Shown here: piece after piece, positions 49,439 to 61,663 of the stretch
How the letters are laid out: every line of letters begins with the position of its first letter
Numbering within the stretch: the first letter of the stretch is position 1
Assembly (NCBI RefSeq): GCF_047948215.1
Contig: NC_134463.1
Coordinates: forward strand, 59,641,701 to 59,705,700
Source: Lycorma delicatula
Lineage: Eukaryota > Arthropoda > Insecta > Hemiptera > Fulgoridae
Reading direction: 5' to 3'
DNA length: 64,000 nucleotides
The notes under the pieces: model-generated
What the model saw: only the letters and a program-made list of their open reading frames with translations
What the model was told of the DNA's origin: nothing
The model's database searches: none
Made by a program: the position numbers and the translations under genes

Positions 49439-50695
49439 ATTATGCAAATACCAACTATTATTAGTAATATATTTCAAAATTCTATCAGAATTTCTTACTG
49501 ATTAGTGTATATATTGGATTTTTCCCCTGAGAAAGAATACATTAATTCGATTGCTTTATACTATCTCCTCTAGTCTTTGGATAATTTTGATTTATGTAAA
49601 AATGACATACAAGTAGAGAGATTAGTTATGTTTTCTTTTTTTGAGAATTATGATTTTCATTATACAACTATCCTATGTGGTAAATGTAGTCAATTTGTTG
49701 CACTAAATTACATTTTAGCTTTGAAGGGCTTATAGTATAGTGATGTGAAACAGGAAATAGGGTTCATTGAAAAAGGCGAAGGGAAACATTACTTCTTCTT
49801 CATTTCGGAGCTACAGGCTGTGATTTTTTTTTTAACACTAAAAAAGAAAAGGCAAAAACCACACGGCAAAAAACACAGCTTTGAGCCTTGACATTCTCAA
49901 CAAATCTCCACCTCACTCTAGTTTTCGCTCTCTCCTCCATCTGTCATCTCAATCTCGGCCTACCCCTTCTTTTATGGTTTATTTTTGCACTTGATATCAA
50001 CAAATCTTATTTTTTAAAAAATAATTAAAATTTTTCTACTGTATTATAATTTAATTAATTTTTTTTTTCTTACAGGTATGTGCGTGATTAAATAAATTTA
50101 TTACGTGAAAATTCTTTTTGGTCAGTAATTAAGGTAATTAAAATTATAATTATAATTAATTGTTAATAATAATATAACTATATAATTTTTATGAAATTAT
50201 AATATATTTCAAGTAATATTTATACATTTTTGTTTATATTTTTTTAGTAATATTGTGAAAATAATATGGTTTCATTCATACACTCGTAAATGTATTTATT
50301 TTATACACACTGAATTAAATTACTCCACTTCTAGTGTCTTATTTTAATAATTTCTTTCTTTTTATTTTTAATTTTTAAATATCTTACTTTCTCGCTCTGA
50401 GGAAAGTAAGCTCGCATACTTATTATACTTTCTTTTTTTATCGTGAAAATTTTCCGTGTTTAATTTTTAAGTGATCGTGCGTTAATTACATGTGGTTTTA
50501 GCATTCATGACTCTATTAAATGACTTGTATGTGCGCGTGAGTATTATTTACGTATGTATGTCATTAAATTGATATATGTTGTAGAAACGTAACGAATTTG
50601 TTAAGAATGAAAAACAATAGTTATAAATTAATGGATTAAAAAATGAAGCTGTTTATTTAAAGCTAAAAGCCTAGTTAAAAAGAATCTTAGAATTT
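49439..50695. other. AT-rich intergenic, no gene seen
   Basis: A short AC/G-rich patch at 49840-49970 has no frame I can assign. Otherwise AT-rich. Confidence 0.5.
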
Positions 50696-50747
50696 AGTCG
50701 GTTTAGTGGTATTATCGGTATTATCGGTTTTAGTCGGTTTAGTGGTC
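50696..50747 (+). repeat. Direct repeat of agtcggtttagtggt
   Basis: Two exact 15-bp words separated by 'attatcggt' iterations. Confidence 0.85.
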
Positions 50748-50879
50748 ATTAAGCGCATTCGGTTAAACGTTTTTGCCATTGACAAAGAATGAAAATGTGT
50801 GCTTTTAGTTATTTATTTTCCTGCTTTAAAGAGAAATGTTAATTATTTTTTATTACTATTCCGGTTGTGGGCATTCAGT

Positions 50880-51200
50880 TAGTGAATTTCGGGAGTGCTG
50901 ATGGCTATGTATTGGCTGATTTGGGGGAGGTGGTAATCTTCTCTTGGTATCATTCTCCAAACACTGATCTGGGCACTACATAAAATTCTTAGATTTTCTC
51001 TTCGGTGACGTCACTCAGTTTCTGGACGGAAGCTTGTCGTTCTGGGCAACTTCAATGCCTAGTCTCCCGATTTTACATGCCTGCAACGGAACACCCATGA
51101 CCTGGTGTGTGTCAGTGATGATGTACCAACGTTCTGTTAGGAGTGACTTGTCATCTTGCATCGACTTTACTTTTGTGAATTCTCCCCGTGTGGATTCTTA
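50880..51200 (+). pseudogene. R1-like LINE endonuclease-domain relic
   Basis: Frame from 50897 reads ADGYVLADLGEVVIFSWYH, then SPNTDLG, matching the strand before the S-P-N motif of apurinic-type endonucleases in R1-like ORF2. Near 51030, RKLVVLGNFNA is followed by a stop and SPDF, the G-D-F-N-A-x-SP motif with the metal-binding Asp changed to Asn. Later 'MPATEHP' and 'RSDLSSCIDFTFVNSPRV' appear in shifted frames. At least three frame breaks; only the endonuclease part remains. It is unlikely to be the missing half of the 39.4 kb LINE. Confidence 0.65.
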
Positions 51201-51414
51201 CTTTTTTTTGCTTACCTAACTTTTTGGATTTTATATTTGCACCATTATGATAAGCTTCATTTTTTAAAAATAATTTTTTCACGGTATTATTTTTTTATGG
51301 GAGAATTATTTCAATAAAGTGGTTTACTATGAAATATATCTGTGGAAGGAAAATTAAATAGAATCTACTAGATTGTATTTTTACCAAGTTTTTGAAAGAA
51401 GTTCTTGTCATATA

Positions 51415-52275
51415 TTAGGTTCTCTCAGAAGTATTGAGTCTTTGAGGTCAAAATCGAAACCATATTTATGATTATTGGTAAATATCATTATGAGACCACA
51501 TATACATAATATTTTTTATGACTTATTGCCATATTTCGACATCTGTAGAACTACTATGGTTTCCGGTCAAAAATTTGTGATATGTAGTTTTCACAGGCCT
51601 CTTTTGAAACTAACTTAACACCATTCAAGGGGTCCTTCAGAAACCGAAACAAATGATAGTCTGAAGGTGTCAGGTCCGGGTTATACGGTAGATGCATTAA
51701 AATTTCCCAGTCAAATTTTCTCTATCTCTGACGGGTGGTTAATAGATGTATGCGGTCTGATGTTGTTCGCGCGGTATGTGACACCTTTTCTGTTGACCAG
51801 TAATGCCGTTTATTTTAAATAGCGCAATCGCGTTAATCGTCGACAGTACTGGTCTGAGTTTATCGTTTGCCTGGCGGTAACACCTCGTGACGCAGGATGC
51901 TCTTCCAATCTCACCAAACGCACATGATAATCTTCCTGGGCGTCAGTGTGGGCTTTACGGCATACCGTGGAACTTTTCGCTTCAGCCAAGATCTTTTTCG
52001 CACATTGTTACCTTAGGTTATCCATTTTTCATCACTCGCCTCTTTTCTTCAACCGCTTCAGTAACGGCTCGATTTCGTTATGTTTCAGTAGAGATTCGCA
52101 GATAGAAATTCGATCGAGTAAAATCTTTTGAGTTAAATAGTGCGGCACCCCAAACGTCGAGTTTGTTTCTAACTTTCTCAAAATTGTTTAACGCTGTTTG
52201 GTGGTGGATGTTTAAGTCATTGGCGATGTCATTACTGTTTGCGTGCCGGCCTTCCTCGATACTTTTTAGATTATA
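51415..52275 (-). pseudogene. mariner element, 5'-truncated, minus strand
   Basis: Terminal repeat TTAGGTTCTCTCAGAAGTA after a TA (51413-51414) is the typical mariner end. Minus-strand reading recovers the transposase in order: the second helix (ANDLNIHHQTAL), a LDVW/GAAL.NSK block (LDVWVPH-like), the GDE-W-like region replaced by disrupted sequence, a CAFGEIG block, HTARTTSDRIHLLTTRQR, and PDLTPSDYHLFRFLKDPLNGVKL with the third catalytic Asp retained. The ending is SKEACENYISQIFDRKP. Stops and frameshifts throughout; the first helix and 5' terminal repeat are missing. Motifs resemble the mauritiana-type subfamily; a different lineage from the 19.6/53.3 kb mariners. Confidence 0.78.
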
Positions 52276-53269
52276 AAATAAGTTTATATATATATCCTTT
52301 TTTAATTGCCTCTGCTTAGATTTATTATTGAATATTCTCGGGTATTAATTAGATCTATGAATATATGTATGTATATTGTTTGTAATTTAATGTTGTGCAT
52401 AATTATTTATAATTGATGAATTTTAATGAAGGATGGAGTTACGTCTTGAACATAATAAAAATATAATAATAATAACTGTTAACAATAGTCATCTCACGTT
52501 GAAGGACAAAATTTATCATACTCATATATACATACATATACCATCTTACTATACATATAAAACTAACTGTTGGGAATCTTTGCTAATAAATTTACATCAT
52601 ATAATGTTACGTTATTCTGAGACTGTAGATGTTATGGTCACAACACATCCTGATTTACGAACTACATAATTATTATTACTAGCCTACTAGCTTAAGTGAC
52701 AAAACTTCTAATACCAATGGAATGTTCTTTTTTATTTATTTATACGTGCGTTTATCGGCAATAAAATTAATTGTAAATTTTATTCTATTTTACTACTTTT
52801 TTATATTTTGTTAATGAGTAAAAAGCGCATGTCAGATAAAACAGTCTTTTTTTAAATACCGTGCGTTGCTTAAATTTTTTGTTTTACGATTTTTTAATTT
52901 TCTTGTGTAAATGAACTGATTTTTCTTGAATATTATATTAAAAATTTTGTTACTATTTGTAATAAACATGATTTTCTCATGTAAGTTTTATTTTTACGAA
53001 TTAGTCTTCTACATATTTTCCTTATTGTTTTCATTTTCATCATTATTTTTCCCGTGTAGCATTTTTCTAATTTTTCGATATTTTATTTTGAAAATTATTG
53101 TATTAATCTATTACAGTTATAATGTGTGGGCCAAAAATAACGCCGGTTTTAAAAATTTATCGCCATTGTTGTCTGGAATGAATATCCATCTTGAATGTTT
53201 TTCTTATCTTACCCACATTAGTTCCGATTAGTAGACATGGATTGCTACACTAGAGAATCGCATTGTTTA
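52276..53269. other. AT-rich intergenic, no gene seen
   Basis: Frames of 78 and 101 codons (52433..52669, 52926..53231) are Phe/Ile/Leu-rich with no domain. The second could look like membrane segments, but this is expected from T-rich DNA. Confidence 0.5.
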
Positions 53270-54537
53270 TGGTGGCCGCCTTTAAGTTTTTACAAAAACA
53301 GTTAAAGAAAACAAAATTTTCGTACAGATCGTTTTATTGTTTCTCAAAATATTCTCCTTTAAAATTTATACACATTTGTATGCGTTAGAACTAATTTTCG
53401 AAACATTTTTTTCACTTTGAAGTTGGTACTTCAAAAACATGGTTTTAAAAGGATTCAACAGCTTCTTGAAGTGATGAAAATCGCTGTCAACGCATTTTTT
53501 GTTTGACATTTGGGAACAAAAAGAAGTCGTCAGGCGATAAATCAGGTGAATACGGTCAATGAGACATTTAACTCAGGGTTTTTCTCCGTCAAATAATATT
53601 GTTTAACATGCTGTGTGAAAGTTAGAATTGTCATGATGAAGAATATTGCGACGTTTTCGATTATTTTTCTTGATTTCATTGATGAATTCTGACAAAATTT
53701 GTTGTATATCATTCAGCATTAACTGTTCTTCGATCCTTTAAAGCAGTGGTTGCTACATGTCCAGTATAACCAAAGAATCAAGCGATCGATTTCTTGGAAG
53801 TGCTCCGCGAACGAACCACTTTTGTTAGATTCGGTTCATCTTAGAACACTCAGTTGATTGTTGCTAGGTTTTCGGCTCGTACGAATATATCCAAATTTCG
53901 TTTCCTGTTACGATGTTACATACGGATTTTGCATTTTCTCGGTCGATTTTTTTCAGTGTTTCCTTACACCGATTGACACGGGCCTGTTTTTGAGCTTCGG
54001 TCAAATTTTGCGGAATCCGTTGGGTATAGATCTTTTTCACAGCTAAGTGTTCATACAAAATGGAATTTCCTGTAGTCTTCGATATTCCTAAGGATATCTC
54101 TTGGTATGTCTCACGCCAATTCTCTTTGATCATGTTACGCATAGCATCGGAGTTTTTTAGAACAACCGATTTTGGTAGACTTTCATGAAATTCATCGCTT
54201 ATGAAAGCACGACCACGACGAAATATACAAAATATTGTAAATATTCTTTTCTGATGGTGAGTCATTACCAAAAGCTGAACGGAGCGATTCGAGGCATTGT
54301 TGTTGAGTTAGGCTAGGCCCTTACTAAAATCGTAAAAATTGATCCAACGGAAACCTTGACGTGAAATTTACATTTTTCCACAAAGCTGGTTTTTTAAACG
54401 CTGTAAACAAATTACTCCGTCGATTTCTGAGCGGCCATGTTGTAACAATAAAAAATGTCAAATTTTACAGCAATAGTAATATCACACTACAATAGCGCCA
54501 TCTCGTGATCGTTTGTGAATTTAAAAGGCTGCATTCG
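53270..54537 (-). pseudogene. mariner element, near full length, degenerate
   Basis: About 1.27 kb, the usual mariner size, with inverted ends (gccgcctttaagtttttac against gcagccttttaaattcac) and TA at 53268-53269 and 54538-54539. The minus frame 54271..53864 (135 codons) holds the helix-turn-helix remainder (SDAMRNMIKENWRETYQEIS, LGISK), IPQNLTEAQKQARVNRCKE, and the first catalytic block as VTGNEIWIYSYEPKT. The canonical mariner motif is V-T-G-D-E-x-W, so the first catalytic Asp is Asn here. The remaining transposase toward 53.6 kb is frameshifted. Closely related to the deleted copy at 19617..20653. Confidence 0.83.
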
Positions 54538-54540
54538 TAT

Positions 54541-55558
54541 TATTATAACTCCCTACAAATGCAGTGAGTGTTTTGCGGGAAAACATTTTGGGAGATATTT
54601 GTTAGAGAAAGCGCAACGAATAAGTCAGATAGACATAAAACAATCTGGTCACCCTCACCACGGCCGGTCTCTAATCAGTGTGCGGCAGTGTTGTAGCAAA
54701 CCCAAAAACATCGACACATCTCAAAAAAACTTGGGATAACGAGAACAACTTCAAAAAGGGAATTCTAACAAAATAATTACCATATGCACCCGTATAAAAT
54801 AAAATTAACATGCTATTTAACCCCAGAGAGTTTGTTAATTTTGTGTTGTACTGTCAAGCAGTAACCAGTGATTTTGCAAACACGATAATCGTTAATGTTG
54901 TAGCACATTTCCATCTTGATGGATATGTCAACACGCAAGATTGTCGATTTGGGTGACAGAAAATCTTAGAGTTCTTAATGAGGTTCAGATACATCTACTG
55001 AAAGTCAATGTTTCATCTGAAAGAGTTATAGGCCCATACCTTTTTGAGGTTAAGGTCGGAAATGAGGCTACGTTTAATGAGAACGATACCGTAATATGCC
55101 GACTGAAAGTTTTTGACCACGGTTAGACTATATTGGCCGCAATAACTTATGATTTTATCAAGACTGTACAACGACCCACTGCGGGAGAAATACTGTGTTT
55201 CGTGAGAAATACCCAGGGCGCGAAATTGCCACCGACATCATGCGATCGGTCATGATTACTTTTTTGGGTGTTCTTTAAGTCAAAGGTTTTTGAAAACTCT
55301 TCAGTCAATTCCTGAGCTAAAGGGGAGATTCAGTTAGTGACTGCAGAAATCGAGCCAGACCTATGTTTGAAAGTGATGGGAAACTGAAGTAAAAGAATGA
55401 CGATATACCAGCAGAGGAGGATATTGTTTGGAGGACATTTGTCTGGCGTTTATTCCTCTTCTAAAATGATAAAATGTGTTAAGGTATTGTTGATTTCCGA
55501 ATAAATTCTCTGTTTTTTTAATTTTCAAAATAGGCATTTATTTTTGGCTTGCCCTATA
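54541..55558 (+). pseudogene. Mariner-superfamily (DUF4817-type) transposon relic, 5' end missing
   Basis: Plus-strand pieces in order: ITPYKCSECFAGKHFGRYLL (N-terminal helix-turn-helix region), QSGHPHHGR, FHLDGYVNTQ then CRF (hallmark after the first catalytic region), TENLRVLNEVQIHLLKVNV in frame 54941..55126, VIGPYLFE, a YQDC/HCGRNTV block, EIEPDLCLKVMGN, and a terminal G..HLSGV-like block. Right end 'aaataggcatttatttttgg' then 'cttgccctata' is a plausible terminal repeat. It abuts the mariner at 54537 and starts inside its coding region, so its left end was lost or displaced by that mariner. Stops and frameshifts; dead. Confidence 0.72.
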
Positions 55559-56229
55559 CTGATATTGGCTTACGGGAAATGCGTATTTACATTTCTTGGA
55601 ATATAATATACCACTTCTTTTAGAAGATGTGAAACAAGAAATAATTTTTCAACGTGATGGGACTCATTTTTTATATTTTTTTCTCAAATTATTTTACTCA
55701 TGTTTTCTTAAAAATTCAGGAATTATTTGAAGATAAGATTTATGAGAACTGGATCAGGCGAGGCGGACCAGTTAATTAGACTCTTAGATAACTTGATTGA
55801 TCATCAATGGACTATATTATCTGTGGAGTCATGAAATCATTAGTATATGGAAAAAAGTATCTAAAAAGACTAGTGACTTAGTGATTTTCAACTCGATTTA
55901 AACTATACGGAACAGTAGTACACATTAAAAAGTACTATCCAAAAAATTTTAAATCGAGCAGAATTTTTTGTTGACAGTAAAGGAGAATATTTTCAACAAT
56001 AGTAATAATTAGATTATAATACTTTTTTATTTATTTTTAATAATTTTTTTTCTAGATATTTAAAAAAAAAATTGAGTTGATTTTTGATTTGATTTAAAAT
56101 GATAGATTTATTTCTGCTACATTTCGGCCTGTTTTGTTATTAATAAAAGTCAAATTTCTTAAACTCTTTGTGCTTTGTGGACGTTAGTCCACAATAGATA
56201 TTCTCAGAATATAATTCCGTTCAAATTGT
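55559..56229. other. AT-rich intergenic, no gene seen
   Basis: No frame or repeat recognised. Confidence 0.55.
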
Positions 56230-56560
56230 GTTGCAAAATTTTATTTGTTTACTAGCAATTATACTTGAAAAATCGTGTTTTTCGTTACCAATTTTTTTTT
56301 TTACTATATTTTTTTTAACAAAATTACTCCAGTAACGGATTAACACAGTTGCTTGACCTGTTTATTCAATTTTTCAGGTCAAAACCATATGAAACCTTAA
56401 AATATTTCTTAATTTTATTTTCAAGAATTTCAGTATGATTTTATTTTACTTTTGGAGCACAAATAAAGGTAAAATATTTCGCAAGTTATAACTCGAAAAT
56501 GAAATGTTTCCGGGTTCACGAACGCGGATATATATATGATTTTTTTCCTATAACTTCTTT
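56230..56560 (+). repeat. Family D-like repeat, weak
   Basis: Shares blocks with 12.5 kb: 'caggtcaaaaccatatgaaa', 'atttcagtatgattttattt', 'aaatatttcgcaagt', 'gtttccgggttcacga'. Diverged; boundaries uncertain. Confidence 0.45.
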
Positions 56561-56842
56561 CTTATAATATACGTATAGTTTTTGTACTTTGGGATTTTAT
56601 TTTTGGGTCAAGGTTATAAAATTATGTTATTTGCATAAAAACGAATAAAAACAGACTATTTTACTACTTAACATTAAACAGGTTCTCTAACCAAAACGAT
56701 GTCATCATTTTTTATCTTTTTTATTTTATAACAACGTCATCTAATGACGGAAGTCGATTATAATTTTTAAAAAATTAGACCCTTTCCTGTAATTCTCTTT
56801 TTACTTACTTATTGTAAGAAAAGTAGAGCATTACTTTGGATC
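56561..56842. other. AT-rich intergenic, no gene seen
   Basis: Nothing recognised. Confidence 0.5.
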
Positions 56843-57070
56843 TCATGGTGGGAATGGGGATGAAATGAATTTTATTTATGTATATAAAGGCCTATGTATA
56901 AAATTTTGTAGCTTGAAAATCTCCAAAAATACCAGATCGATTTCATTGATATATATATATATATATATATATATGCTGTAGTAGTGTATTTTTTTAATCT
57001 TAAAAAGTTTAGACCAAATTTCCTAGAAGTTTAAAAATTATATTCAGTAGTTTCTTGACCGACTTTTTAG
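56843..57070 (+). repeat. Family E repeat with TA microsatellite
   Basis: Blocks 'gaaaatctccaaaaa', 'gatcgatttcattgat', 'gctgtagtagtgtat' and 'gtttcttgaccgac' follow family E order. The (TA)n sits where other copies read 'gaaatttagata'. Confidence 0.65.
56949..56974. repeat. (AT)n microsatellite
   Basis: About 13 AT units inside a family E copy. Confidence 0.95.
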
Positions 57071-57235
57071 TCTTTTCTTTGCAATCTTTTCTTAAGTTTA
57101 TTAAACTGAAAATATTCTCCCATACATTTCTTACTTGAGATTTTTTAATATTAGCTTACCGGGGTTTTTTTTTGTATCAGAATAAAATTAAACTTATTAA
57201 ACTTAAACCAATTCTAAAACACTTTAACCTGTTTT

Positions 57236-57440
57236 GATCTAGTTGTGAATTCGTCATTGCAAATCAGCTGATTTTAAAGTTGAGAGTTCTGAACTTCTGA
57301 ATAGTAGACTAGGTGTTATATGGTGTTTGGGTTTCAATTAACCACGCATCACAGAATGGGCGATGTGAGACTGTACACTTCATTTACATTCATCCTCTGA
57401 AGTAATACATTACGGTGGTTCTGGAGGCTAAATAGGAAAA
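57236..57440 (+). mobile_element. SINE-1, decayed partial copy
   Basis: Aligns with 4746..5042: 'caaatcagctgatttt.aaagt', 'gagagttc', 'gtttgggtttcaattaacca', 'gagactgtacacttcattta', 'catcctctgaagtaatac', 'ggaggctaaataggaaaa'. The 5' A-box region is degraded and a central segment is deleted. Confidence 0.72.
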
Positions 57441-57777
57441 TGTATTCCAAAATACGTTTAAAATAATATACTTTTTCAGTTTTTTCAATTGGTATTTAAA
57501 TTTTAAATGATTAAAATTAGCGCCCAAAAAAATAAATAAGTTGATATATTTTTAATTTGTTGCCGAAAATTTGATAAACACTTATTTTTAGTTTTAATAT
57601 TAAGTTTTTTAACATCAAATTTGATGATTATAAAAAAATAACTAAATATTAATAACTAATTTTTGGTTAACTAAAATTATTTTAGAATGTATACTTTAAA
57701 ATTCTTTTGTTAAACTGAATTAAAATTCTTAAAACTTTTCCTAGTAAATTTTCTTTTTATATTCATATTCATTTTGT

Positions 57778-57808
<31 letters not shown>

Positions 57809-58514
57809 GGTTTTTATATATATATTCTCTTTTTTTTTTGTAATTTTTTATTTTGTACTTCCTCATGGACCATGAATATAATTTTAGTTATACTTCTTGC
57901 GTTTCCAAAAATCATGATTAATTTATTATGTTTTATTTATTCATGATATGCAATGTAAAACATGTTAAGTTCAGTAAAAGACATAAAGCAATAAGGCAGA
58001 CAATTGGCAATTTATGTTACATGTGCCAGCTTTGTACGTGTTTGGATTATAGTTGAAATTCTTTATGAATACGTTTTTCTCATTCATAAATAGAAACGTT
58101 TCACTCTACGGTATTTATTTTATGCGTGTACGCATGTTTGCTTATCTATACATATTTTTTTTTTAATTTTTGCAATGTGAGAGTAGGTTCTTGGCTACTT
58201 ATACGATAACACTTCTTATACGATAATAAATTAAAAGAAATTACATACAAATTATCAGTTATGTTAATCTTTTCTCCCTTTTTATAGAACTGTAAAAAAA
58301 AATGTTTGAAGTCGTATTATTACACATTGAATTTTTTTATTATCCTCCAGTTCTCTGTTAGATATGTGGTTGATTTTTCTACAGTGATGTAGAGGACAAG
58401 GCGTATTGGGTAGTTCCTGCCATTATTTATTTATCTTTCTCCTTCAGTTTTAAGACATCAGTTTCGAAACTACTTTCGTAAAATATTTCACATTGTTTTC
58501 TTTTATGTTTTGTA
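57441..58514. other. AT-rich intergenic with TA microsatellite, no gene seen
   Basis: A (TA)n run at 57781..57808 and a shorter one just after it. No frame. Confidence 0.55.
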
Positions 58515-60060
58515 TACAGAGTGATTCCGGAGGATTGGGAAATAATTTGGATACTGATTCAAGAGCTTGAAATAGGGAAAAAGGTTCATACAAATATATG
58601 TCTGGAAACACTTTATTATCGAGTTAAGGCTAGTGAAATATTTCGCTGAAAAAATATTCAAACATTACCTGAAAAATCGAATAAAATAGGTCCCAGAACT
58701 GTATCCCCTGTAGCTTTCATGATTTTTATAGTAAAACTGAAAAATTCGATGACGAAAATTAATTGATTTTTCAAAGGTATAAAATTATTGAATTAAAAAC
58801 AGCTGTTTTTAATAAATTTTGTTTTTAATAATAAAAGTATTTTTTTTTTGTTTTACGTAAGATTACATAAATTTTCTCAGAATTGAATTATCTACAAATT
58901 TTGATAAAACTTACATTTTTTTTAGTCATTTAACAAGTTGTACTTCAAATTTAAAAAAAAATCTCTTTTGGCACGCTGGAAGGCGCAGGTAGATTTCACC
59001 GGTGCTAAGTAGGGGATAAAATAGATTTTCGCCTTAAAGTTAAGAAAAACTTCAAGTTTATTTAATACGACAATGGTTGCATGTGAAAAATAGTTTCAAG
59101 GCCCGTCTTCTTAGAATTCCAGCAATATTTTGGTCATCCCTTGCCGTAAGGGTTGTTCATATCAAAAACTTTTTGAAACAAAAGTTTAAGGTAATGTTTA
59201 GAGGACTAACGACCACTTTAAACCGATTCTATACTGTGCCTATTAAGGGAGGTATGATTTTTTTGTCTTCATAACGTCATTTTTTCCACCCTCTGGCCTA
59301 ATGGTTGGTGATATCAAAAAATTTTACTTACATAAGTTTTAGGCTCTATCCAAAGAATAGTTTGAACTTTAAATGAATTGGATATTTTACTTAATAAGAA
59401 ATTTATTGCGATATTTTATTTTTTGGAAAAAGCCCCTCCCTCCATTTCCACCCCCATGGTCCGATTTTGACCGTTAACAAACTCGACCGAGATTTTTGGA
59501 AGAGTTATTTTTAAGGAACAATTTGAAAGTGATTGGCGCATACTACGGCAGTTATCGTGTCCACAAGAATGTGAAATATATGTATACAAGTATTTATATA
59601 CAAATGTATATATAAACGTTTGAGCTGACGGTGGTTTTGGGGATTGGGGGATGTGAAACGCGAAGATATGTCGAAATTTTCCGGAAGTCGAATCATGGTA
59701 CCCATTACAAAAGGTAATGGGTACCTTATGAAATTTACCTAAAAACCTGATTTTTGTCAGCTAATGTTTTTGTTTTGCTTTCGATATCTTGAACCCTCAA
59801 GGGTTCTAGGACCTGCTTTATTCCATATTGTAGGTAAAAAAACATAGCAGATCAAGTTAACCCCTTATATAAAGCTTTAAAAATAACAGTTCATTTCATC
59901 GGGGAAACTGAATTCCGGGCGAAATTTTTCGCTAGCCGCAGTTTGAGAACTAAGCGTTTTCGGACATGCAATTGCATGAACGTTTTTCTTTATTTCAAAC
60001 TCTAGAATCAGTTCCTAAATTATTTCCCTTTCTATCTGTGTACGTTATAATGTTTAACAT
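58515..60060 (+). repeat. Family D repeat interrupted by family C
   Basis: Left part 58515..58965: 'tatacagagtgattccgg', 'gtcccagaactgtatcc', 'cagaattgaattat', 'tttagtcatttaacaa'. Right part 59748..about 60060: 'gggttctaggacctgcttta', 'ccgggcgaaatttttcgcta', 'cgttttcggacatg', 'ctagaatcagttcct'. A family C copy lies between. The 62- and 65-codon frames here are shadows. Confidence 0.65.
58966..59747 (-). repeat. Family C repeat, full length, nested in family D
   Basis: From 'cgcaggtagatttcaccgg' to 'cttatgaaatttacct'. Single internal module. A perfect 12-bp hairpin, ggtacccattac/gtaatgggtacc, lies near the end (about 59698-59725). The 64-codon minus frame at 59511..59705 is the same end-region shadow seen in the other copies. 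Confidence 0.85.
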
Positions 60061-61663
60061 TATATTGTTTAAATTTTTTAATGAAATAAATTTTACGTAC
60101 GATGCATGTTTAAAGCATACTTTTACAGTAGGGATCTTCATGAATCATGAGTAGAGGGGGAGGCTTTATACTTCAATTGATACATACGCAATCCTGCAAT
60201 ATGTTGCCTAAAGGTTGGATTTGTAATTTTGAAGATTTCCGAGATTGTTTTTAAGATTTTCTATTTGTTCTCGGCTTTTCTGGTGAAAAGCAGTCTGATT
60301 TGTTTTTACCCGACCCGGACAAAATTATTGATCTCCTGTGGGATTAGGGACACCTGTTGCCTGTAGGTGAGGTGACCTTTAGCTACAGGTTCGATCCGTC
60401 CTCTGGACGAGACGGAGATTATTTTGTATTGAGGTACGTCGAATAGGTACCCATTTATCCCGTTGTTCCCAATTTCAACTTCTGTATCTGTTCTGACGCT
60501 GCTAGAGTTTTTGTTAAGGATTCCAGGATCTAATAAAGCTAAGGGTGTTCTGATTGGGAAAGGCTGTCTGGGGGTTAATTCTGAGTTAGCAGTTGTCCGA
60601 CAGGTGCAAAGGTTTAATAGTTGAAGTGTCTCAATGGTAATAGTAATTAATGCAAGGACTCCTACAGAGACAGTAATATTTTTAAAAGGGTGGATTATTA
60701 GCTAAACATTACGATCGCTTTTATATTTTTTTGTTTTAATTTTCTCCAAAGGAAGAATTTGTTTTAAATTTGATTTTGACGGAAAAATTTATTGGCGAAG
60801 TTTTTGAATGGGAAATCTATGGAATTAATCTAAAGTATTTGACTGGGAAAACTGGGAAATATCCAAAACTTTTGATTTTTAGGAAAAGCAAACGCATGAA
60901 CGACCGTGAAAATGTAACATATTACAGTTAGATTCTGTTTCAAATACATATCTGAAGATTCACAAGTTGAGAAGAAATTTACTAGTTGAGAAATAACTCG
61001 AAATGAACTGTCTAAGTTGGGAATTGAAACGTAAAAATTTTAGATAGAATCTTTGTGGTCAACTCAAAGAAATGTTATTAAAGAAAAACTAAAGTTTTAT
61101 GCTAGATAAAAACAAATTATCCAAGGCTTATGTCCGGAAATAATTCAATTTTTTTATTTAATATATTCAGTAATGAATGAACTCTGCTTCAAGAAAATTC
61201 GTTTATATTTAAATCTGTTAATTTAGTAAGTGGGTGTGTGTTTTTGATTATTCTTACAATTATTAATCTATATTATTGCAGATTCAATTTAGATCATTTC
61301 CACCAGCAGAATTATTTATCATATATTTGTAATTTAATTATCCGTGCAGAATTGTTAAAATTATTATCAGCAATATCAATCAGTTAATTGTTGATATATC
61401 GAAAACAAAGATCCGATTTTGATAAATAGAATACTTAATTGTTTTTTTAAATTTGAGTGTAGATTTGGTATAATTATCTTTAGACAAAGCTCAATTTTCT
61501 AGAAATTATTCATTTACTTAACAATTTTAAAACTTGAAATAAGATCGACAGATTTTATTTAATGGGTTAAAAATCTAAGAAGAACTTATTTGATCATTGC
61601 CGATTATTAACAGCATTCCGTACATATTACAATCGCTCCTTTACGGAAGTCTACGGAATGTTA
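60061..61663. other. Intergenic with a moderately GC-rich patch, no gene seen
   Basis: 60300-60625 is GC-richer, with words such as 'gaggtgacctttagctac' and a B-box-like 'aggttcgatccg', but no matching copy or convincing frame. Possibly retroelement-derived. The remainder is AT-rich. Confidence 0.4.

Noticed and set aside
52926..53231. 101-codon frame that could look like a membrane protein
   Set aside because: Phe/Leu/Ile richness is expected from T-rich sequence; no neighbours or motifs support a gene.
60300..60625. GC-richer patch with an 'aggttcgatccg' word
   Set aside because: No cloverleaf, no matching copy and no coding frame, so no class assigned.
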